Part shown: piece after piece, positions 48,701-57,700 of the stretch
Layout of the letters: each line of letters begins with the position of its first letter
How positions within the stretch are numbered: position 1 is the stretch's first letter
Assembly (NCBI GenBank): GCA_026874595.1
Contig: CM049313.1
Location: 62,434,659-62,498,658, forward strand
Direction of reading: 5' to 3'
DNA from: Sipunculus nudus
Taxonomy: Eukaryota > Annelida > Sipuncula > Golfingiida > Sipunculidae
Length of the DNA: 64,000 nucleotides
Program-made: the position numbers and the translations under genes
Notes under the pieces: generated by a model
What the model saw: the letters and a program-made list of their open reading frames with translations, nothing else
Database searches by the model: none
Told to the model about the DNA's origin: nothing

Positions 48701-51700
48701 ATCCACTGACCATAAGAAACGCAAGGCATTCCTATCTCGCTCGGGGACTCTAACCTGGTGATACATGGCCTCAATATCTGCCATGATCGCACATTCGTAC
48801 TGCCTAAAGCGCAAAAGGACGAAGTAACTTGTTGTTGATATCTGGGCCCTGTAGGCACTGGTTGTTTAATGAGATCCCATTAAGCTCTGCTGCACAATCA
48901 AAGACTACTCTGACCTTCCCCGGCTTGGAAGGGCTAACAACATGGTGGTGTGGTAGATACCATACAGTGCCATCTGACAAGGATAGTTCAGCATCTGGCA
49001 CAGACTCTGCATACCCATCTGACAACAGCTTGTTTATACCTGCAGAATACTTATCTACCATCCCTAGTTTCTGTAATCTTTGGTTAAGATTCCCCAGTCT
49101 CTTAACCGCCACAAAACGATTATCTGGAAAGCTAGGCTTGCCCTCTCTCCAGGGGATGGGCAGGACATAATGTCCCTCCCGGTGGTCAATTTCCCTTTCC
49201 CACAGATTTAACACAGCCTTGTCCTCAAATGAAATGGCTAGAGAATCCCCATCATTTACTTCCATATCCCAGAGTCTACTCAGATTCCTCTCTATGTCAA
49301 CAAAATGTGAGAGAACCACATGGCTTGACTGCCGTTCACTAACTGGCCCTTGAAGTGACCACCCCAGTGAGGTAAGGGTAGCATACGGTTGATGGGGCTG
49401 TCCATTAGACCGAACATCCAATGGCATGAGGAGATGTGCATTGTCCATACCTATCAACACCTGGGCTTGGGTCTGGTAAGTCAGCTAAATACGGGTACCG
49501 CTTCAGATTCACAGGTCTCTTAGGGTATCTGGCCGGGATATGGGGCACCACCATGACATTCTTTAAAGGAAAAACCTCACCTGATGATGCCGTGATGTTC
49601 ATGGAGACAATCATACTGTCCACATCCTTACTAGTCCCAATGTACTCATATGACAACGTACACAAGTACCTTTGAGTTGCAAGTCGGAAGCGACCTTCCA
49701 TGTGACAAAGGTGTTAGTGGACCCCGAGTCCAGTAACGCCCAAGTATGAACCTTATCATTTACAATGATAGGCACCATGGGTAAATAGATGTGCTCTTGC
49801 ACTTCACTGTTAATCTCATTAAAATTGCTAACAACACCACTTACCGGTTGCGAAGGGTCATCACCAGTATTACCAGTCTCACTGGTAATCCTGTCATCAA
49901 AATGCAAAAAAACCTGAATGTTTTCTCCTACATCCTGAAACATGACACTGTTGAGGTTTTCTGCAGAACTGTGCTCTGTGTCCCCTCAACAAACAATTAA
50001 AGCATAATCCCTTAACTGTGACAAACTCTAACCTGACCCTAGGGTGCATCGCTTTAAACTTCTCACAAGGGAAAAGTTTATGTGAACCTTGTTTACACAA
50101 TATACAAAGTGAATTAGGCAATGATTCAGACTCAGTGGGTAACTGAGACGAAACCATGGCCTGTGCCACAGAAAAACTCTTCTTAAATTGGCTAGAATGA
50201 GAGGGCATACGAGAGATATCACTCTTAGACTGATTTCTAGACATATCTCCATATACAGGATCATTCATTTCTAGAGCAATTAATTTGACAAAGTCAGAAA
50301 AAACACTAAAACAAGGGTAATCACCTGAGTCTCTCTTAGTCTCTAAGGCTCTCTTACGCCACCGGGCTCTCATAAACCCAGGACAACGCTGCAAAATGTC
50401 CAAAATACCCTTCTGGGTATCAATCTCTGTGAGCATTCCTAACTGCTCTTGTGCTACCAGAGCAGTTGACACCTCATCAGCAAGCTGCTGGACCTCCTTT
50501 GCCTTGGAGACACTCTTGCCTGCAGTTAGGTCTCTGATAATGCACTGGGCGATTAAATGGGGTTCCCCAAAACGCTCTTTGAGAACCCTCAAGGCTTGTT
50601 TGTATCCGTCGTCTCCCCCAATCAATGCACAATTTCTAATTGAGGACTTGGCTGCACCATCAGTATACTGGAGCAGCCTGGTTAACTTAGTCTGACTGTC
50701 TGAAAGTTTACTGTCTACTGCTTCCTTGAAGAGTGACATAAAGGCCTGGAACCTAAGCGGGTCTCCATCAAACACTTCAAGTTCTGCTTTAGGTATGCTC
50801 AGCAAGCTAATAATATCTGTTTGTGACAAAGTTTTGTCCCCTTCACTCTGTGTTACAGTTGGGCTGACTGGAGGGGTTGACTGGGCCTTAAGCCAAGACC
50901 TAGCCCCCTTGACTGCATTAATGTACTCACAATGAATATCTCTGAACCATGATTCACTACTAGAAATGTCCCCCTCACTCTCCAGGGCATCATGGTACTC
51001 ATAGTGGGCCTTCTCAAGATGGTCGAAGGACACCTTTAACTGACCTAAACGAGCTGTCACAGCATCAGTGTCTTCTTCCGTGATGTGCCGCTCTAACGTG
51101 TTCAAATGCCTGGAGACAACCCCTTTCTTCTGACGACGCAAGGTCTTCAACTGGTCAGCCATGATGGAAAGTTGCTCACTGTAGTATATGTGGGACGAAA
51201 TCAACACCGGAGTAGTTCTATAGTTTATTAGTGATGCATTGCTCCACGCACAACAATATGATCAAGTTATGGTGAGCCTGCAAAGACAAATGCCAAAAAT
51301 GTGTTATGCTATTCCCAGTATGATACCTGCTAAAAATACTACTAAGTCAATGCAGACAAACCATTATACAAATCAATACACAGAGTAGGTGAACACATGA
51401 AAATACATACATACACAAGCAAATACCCCACAAATGTAACAACTATGAAAACTGGCACAATCACTGAGCATCAGAATGTTAGACAACCAGTTCACAGGTG
51501 TGTTTGACTCTGAATAACTTATAAGATCTAGCAAGAAACAGCCAGACTACACACAACAGCAATCTTCATATCTAACCCTGGGGCGACAAGATCACATAGC
51601 ATATGATGTTACTGTGATAATTAATGTAATATACCTTTAGTCTGAACAACCCTGGGATAACTACACCAATATGACAGTAAATGCCAATATCAGCCACAAA

Positions 51701-54700
51701 TACATTAACAAATATGATAATCGCAACCATGTCATTTCCAAAGGTAGAACCATGTTTATCTGTAATGTAAACTACATATATTATTCTTTGAGAATAAACT
51801 AAAACTAAATACATTAAAGCAAACTCACAACTGTGCACCATCTCAAGGTCCCACACTACCGGTCACTGCTATGGTAACGCTATACCAACTCAAGTTGCAT
51901 CTGCCTGGACCAAGAGAACATGGTTTGTCACATGTGTAAACAGCTGGTCATACAATAAACTAATATAAACGCCTATCTGATGATGTCACAATAAATAAAT
52001 ATAATAAACATCAACCCCATAACACCATCTATGTTTACAGGAGTATTACATTAAGTGCAATTGACTATTCACCAAGCCCTTCTCTAAATCAAGTATATCC
52101 GATCCCCCCCCCCCCCCACACTTCTCGACGGCCACATTCCCCCCCCCCCCCCCCCCCCATCTACTTTACACAGAAGTTCACCGCTCCACTCAAGTCCTGC
52201 CGAGTTACACATTCCAATGGACTAACTGCCAATAAATATATCTTAAATATTGTGCGCTCCCATCAAATACAAGTTTAAAAGCTCGTGTGGGCCTGAGATT
52301 ATTAATTACAAGTGAAGAAATGGACGGTCACTGCCATCTTGGCCAAAAGTATACGAAACGCACATGGCTCGCCCGTGTACAAAGCGAGGCGGAGATCATT
52401 CACTTAAAATCACCGGAATACCAGATTTACATGCTATGTCATCATACCAGATATGGCCCCTTTAAAGAAACACAGTGCACTGATGCATGTACCACACAAT
52501 TACTGTACATGAGCTGATATGTACGGGTTAAAAACACAAAAAATTCCTACCAGGTTATGCGGCACTACGTCTTCCCTCACTGATGTAAAAAAAACGGAAA
52601 CGGACGTTCTGTGAACTAGGGGGCCACAGATACAAAAAACACGGCTACCGTAAGTACTCCCTTCACATAAAATTGCCGACAGGTTCTCTGGAGGTAACAT
52701 TCAGTGTGGTACAGTACCATTAAAAAACTCAGACGTGCTTAAAGACCTGGATGCCAAACTGTTACACCTTACCGCACAACAACAACAAGACCTCAAGAAC
52801 CTGCTGCGGAATTATGAACATTTGTTTAGTGACATTCCAACGCGAACTAACATGTTGTGCCATGACGTCGATGTTGGCGAGGCAAGCGCAGTCAAGCAAC
52901 ATCTTTATAGACTGAATCCAGAGAAGCAAAAGTATCTACAGGATGAGATTCAATATTTGCTGGACAATGATTTTATTGAACCTAGTATCAGTAACTGGAG
53001 TTCACCATGTATTCTTGTGCCAAAACCTGATGGAAGTTACCGTATGTGCACAGATTATCAAAAACTGAACTCTGTCACCAAGACTGACACGTTCCCGATT
53101 CCGAGGATCGATGATTGTATTGATAGCTCCAGGTATGTTTCCAAGTTTGACTTGCTAAAAGGATTCTGGCAAGTTCCGCTGACAGATCGAGCGAAAGAAG
53201 TGTCCGCATTTGTGACGCCAATAGGACTATACCAGTATAAAGTTATGCCGTTTGGCATGAAGGACTCGCCAGCCACGTTCCATCGCCTCTTCCAATTGTT
53301 TGTCAAGGACATTCAGGGCTGTGACGCATATATTGATGACTTCATCGTGTACAGCGACACCTGGGAGATACATCTGCAAATTCTTCGCGACCTCTTCGAA
53401 AGACTCAGTGAAGCACGTTTGTTTTGTCATGCACAAGTAACAATTTTGGGTCATATTGTCAGGGTCAGGTAAAACCTGTTGATGCTAAGATAAGTGCTAT
53501 TTCTGCATTTCCTAGACCAGGGGACAAAAAGCAAATAATGCGTTTTCTTGGTATGGTCGGGTACTACAGGAAGTTTTGTCCATATTTTGCTGCTGTAGCT
53601 GAACCTTCGACTAATTTTTAAAAGGAGAAACTAAAGTTTGTATGGAGTGCTCAGTGTGAAAGTGCATTTCAGAATTTAAAAGCAATTCTGCAAAGTTTAC
53701 CAATTTTAGCAGCTCCAGACTTTTCTGTACCTTTTAAGTTAGCTGTAGATGCTAGTGATAATGCTGCTGGTGCTGTGTTGTTACAAGAAGGCAATGGTGG
53801 CATAGATCATCCAATTTGTTATTTCTCAAGAAAGTTTAATGCAAACCAGAAAAACTACTTCACTACTGAAAAAGAATTTTTGGCTTTGATTTTGGCGTTG
53901 CAACATTTTGAAGTTTATGTTACTTCATCAGTCAGGCCTATCATTGTCTTCAGTGATCACAATCCCCTCACGTTCATTAACAAGTTGAAGTGTAAAAATC
54001 AAAGATTGTTGAGATGGAGTTTGTTCTAACAGGATTAAAATCTTGATATCATACACAACAAAGGGAAAGACAATGTACTTGCTGATTGCTTATCGAGATG
54101 TTCATGGAATGTTGTAAACAGGATGTTTATGTAATGTTGTTAATAAGATAATTTTTGAGATGTTGTAAAATTTTAGTGATTGTCATCGCAAAAAGAAAGT
54201 TTTCCGTGAAAACTTTCTTTTTTCTTACAGGAGGGGGAATGTTGGTATCCAGGTACTGTGCACATACATTATTTTCTCTGTGATTGTATTGACTTGTTGC
54301 TTTACCGCTGTTTTACTGTATAATTGTATTGATTTAGTGTATTGTAATGTTTGGATTGATTTAAGAATAAATTATAGTTATTTGTTAACAAAAACACACT
54401 GACTTCTTTATTCATTCCCCTAGACACTCACGCTGCCTAGTGTTACAGAATCTGATTTGTTTTTATCTCAATTACAAAATTTGTGTTCATCACGCATACG
54501 TGATCTGTTTATATTAGGTTCCGTAACAATATTATCTAAACACATTTATTAACCGCCTGGCAGGCATATACGAAAGGTAGAACCTCGTATTTCAGATATC
54601 TAAGGTTTAGGTCGGAAACTTTTTTTTTGTCGAAGTCGCTCTTAATATAACTGAATATGGAGTGTGTGTTAAAAGTATTTGTTAAATGCTTGGTTATATA

Positions 54701-57700
54701 ATTGGTAAGCGAACGTACCACCAGTACATCATGGTGATGAGAGGGATGAGGGAGAGGATGAACTGCATCTCCCTCCAGTGTCTGACGTAGTAACCGAAGA
54801 TAACGAGACTCAGCATCCCCACCGAGTCAAACAGGTGCATGGCCGGAGCCAGGTAGGACCGGATATCAGCGGGGAACAGCTCGTTCCCGAGCACGTAACC
54901 GGCAAGGTCGTTCGCCTACAATGAACAAAGACAGAATCGTGAACGTCCATATAAGAAAGAATATTCCTTGCAGCTTTTTAGTAAGTTGATTCAGATCTTA
55001 GGCTGAGGTTGGCGAAAATTTGGCAAATGATTAAAAAAATATGAAGAGTTTCACTATCATACCTTCAATCACTAGACTTGTACCCTGTCTCTATGGATCA
55101 AGAAGATCAAACACCCTTTCGAAATATAATTAATAAATTAACTCAATCCCGCAACATATGTTTGGTTATACAAAAGTAATTTCTCAGTATCGAAACATTA
55201 CTTTGCTCAAGTATATATAATTTTTTCTTAATTATCTTTTTATAATTTAAATTGTTATTTTCCCCTTTGTTCTGACTCTCTCTCTAGCCTCAAGTCTCAC
55301 TGTCTCTTGAGAAGCCTTTCAAGCAGATTCCTGGTTTCACCGTGGAAAGATTGTTTAAAATAAGATTGATTAGGCCAAAAAAAATGGAAGGTTCTTAGGC
55401 CCGCGCGCGTCAATTTTAAAACCCTGCATAAACTGTTCCATAGAAAATTACCAAGTTTTAGCTCGAGTCGCTCGGAGATTTTTTTCAAGAAGATAAATTA
55501 ATTAAAAATTAATTCAAGTTTGATCTGATTTACATTGTTATGTAGTACTTTAACCTGTTTTAACAATTGTGTTATTTTCATGCTTTTCTCTGATCATATA
55601 TGGCATTTAGATCGAAAAATACAAAAAGGTAACAAAAAAAATCGCCCTTGTGCACAGATTTATGAAAAAAGTGCCTGAGAACCCAATCCTTTTTTTAAGC
55701 ATTACCATTGTGAAACATCCTGTGAGGAACTGGAACAAGGAGTACAAGATCACGTTGGTAGAAAAGGCCATGGCGATTCCAAAGAGACACATGACGAACT
55801 GAGCTCCGAAGAACACTTTCTTCCGACCGAAATAGTCTGAGAGCGGACTGATGACGAAACACCCAAACATGATGCCCCCAGTGAAGCACATCTGTGTCAC
55901 CTCCACAATGTACATCTTACACCATAACCCGAACTGAAATTTAAATCAAAAGACAATTAAACAGAAAAAAAGAATTACATGAACTGTTTTACATTCAGTT
56001 TATGGGCCTCTTAGATATTTTTATTTCCGGTTTGTAGAAATGTCTCGTTTTGCTTTAAAGCTAGCTATTCACCTACCCTAATTGAAAATTAATGTGATTT
56101 CTTGCTTACTCTGCATACATATTAATGAACGGTTGATTATTCCTATGTTGGTAAACACAGTACCTGCGCCTATGATGACAAACCACGTTGCCTGAGGTGG
56201 TTGACTGCATAATTGAGGATGTTAAAAGTTTGCTAATTGCAAAACGCTCTTTGCAAAACTCTGGTGTGTCTGATTCACCATGGATATAAAAAAAACGAAC
56301 AGCCTGTGTGCAGTGGGATCGGCGTGTTTTTTTTCCAATTTTTATAAAAGGCTTCAGTGGTTATCTTTAGTTAACAGACGTCAGATATCAATATGCCCCT
56401 TTCAAATAAATGTTAATTTACTGAAGCTGCATGCTTTCTATCTCCCACGTCAGGTATCGAATAGGCCCCTTTTATATAAATTTGAATTTACTTAAAGGGG
56501 CCCAATCACCTATCTGACTTTTATAAACTAAAAGTAATCCCTCAGAGCTTTTATAAAAATAGTCCAGAAAACGTGGATATCACTGCTTGTTTTGTTTATA
56601 TTAACGTGTTTATGATATGTGGGGGCCCGCCAAAATGATCAAAACAAAGTCAACACGGGCATCTGGCAGCAAGTCAGATAAGGCAGAGCTTTACAAATGG
56701 CGTTTTGCAACAAGTGACCTATCGACCTCCGCATTTATGCAACCTACAACCTTAGGTTACATGTTTTTCCCGTTTATCAACAATGCTGTGTTTACAAACA
56801 TGCTGTGGATAAACAAGTTCATATATCCTTCATGAAGGCGTTATAAGAACTTTTCGCGAACAAAATTACCCTTGGATCATTCATATATACACATAGGAAG
56901 CCAGAAATCACATAAATTCCTTTCCAAAAGGTAGGTGAATAGGCACCTTTAAGCTGCATGGCTTCTATCTCCCACTGCATATATCGAATAGGCCCCTTTA
57001 ATATAAATATCAATTTACTGAAACTGCATGGCTTCTATCTCTTACGCCAGATATCGAAGAGGCCCGTATAATATGAATATTAATTTACTGAAGCTGCATG
57101 GCTTCTATCTCCTACGCTAGATATTGAAGAGGCCTGTATAATATGAATGTTACTTTACTGAAGCTGCATGGCTTCTATTTCCTACGTCAGATATCGAATA
57201 GGTCCCTTTAATATAAATGTTAATTTACTGCATCACCAAACATGGCTTCAGTCTCCTAGCATGATACATTAGGCCCTTAAAGGTATTCCGGCAACCCTTC
57301 CATCATTTAAATACCACTAGCGTCTCTATAAAATATGGGCTGCCTGTCATAGCCTTTTCAGGCTCCCTTCCCGATAGTACTAACACCTTTTAAAGAAACA
57401 GCCAAGAATATCAATTTTTGTGACAGTTTCATATTCAAAACAATAACTAATGTAGCAAATGTAGCAATTAGAATAATAATACTTTTTGTAAATGCCTTTC
57501 CTGTTTTGCAAAGTTGATTTCATTCTAGTTTTTCACAAGCAGATATTCAGTGTCTTAGAATAAATAGAAAAGAAATCATCATCATTGTTACATACAAATT
57601 CGGGTTGGGGTGTTCCCCTGCGGCATCACCCTGGATACAACACTTGGTATGGTATGCTTTTTTTTAAGAATAACATTTCTAAAATGCCCAATAGCCCTAT

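Larger units (their letters stand above)
37603..52699 (-). mobile_element. BEL/Pao tandem array: LTR-internal-LTR-internal-LTR
   Basis: Three near-identical LTRs (37603-39130, 44383-45905, 51180-52699) alternate with two near-identical coding interiors, all on the minus strand. TTCAC (37598-37602) and TTCAG (52700-52704) flank the whole array, while no duplication flanks the single units. It therefore entered Gypsy-2 as one insertion and gained the second unit later. Uninterrupted Gypsy-1 sequence at 7812-7830 shows the empty site. Confidence 0.93.
33502..54528 (+). mobile_element. Gypsy-2: Gmr1-like LTR retrotransposon carrying a nested BEL array
   Basis: LTR pieces at both ends, ATAT directly outside both ends (33498-33501 and 54529-54532), and gag, protease, integrase, [BEL array], RT and RNase H in that order on the plus strand. 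Removing 37603-52699 leaves an element of about 5.9 kb. It sits wholly inside one intron of the SLC22-like gene and in antisense to it. Confidence 0.9.
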
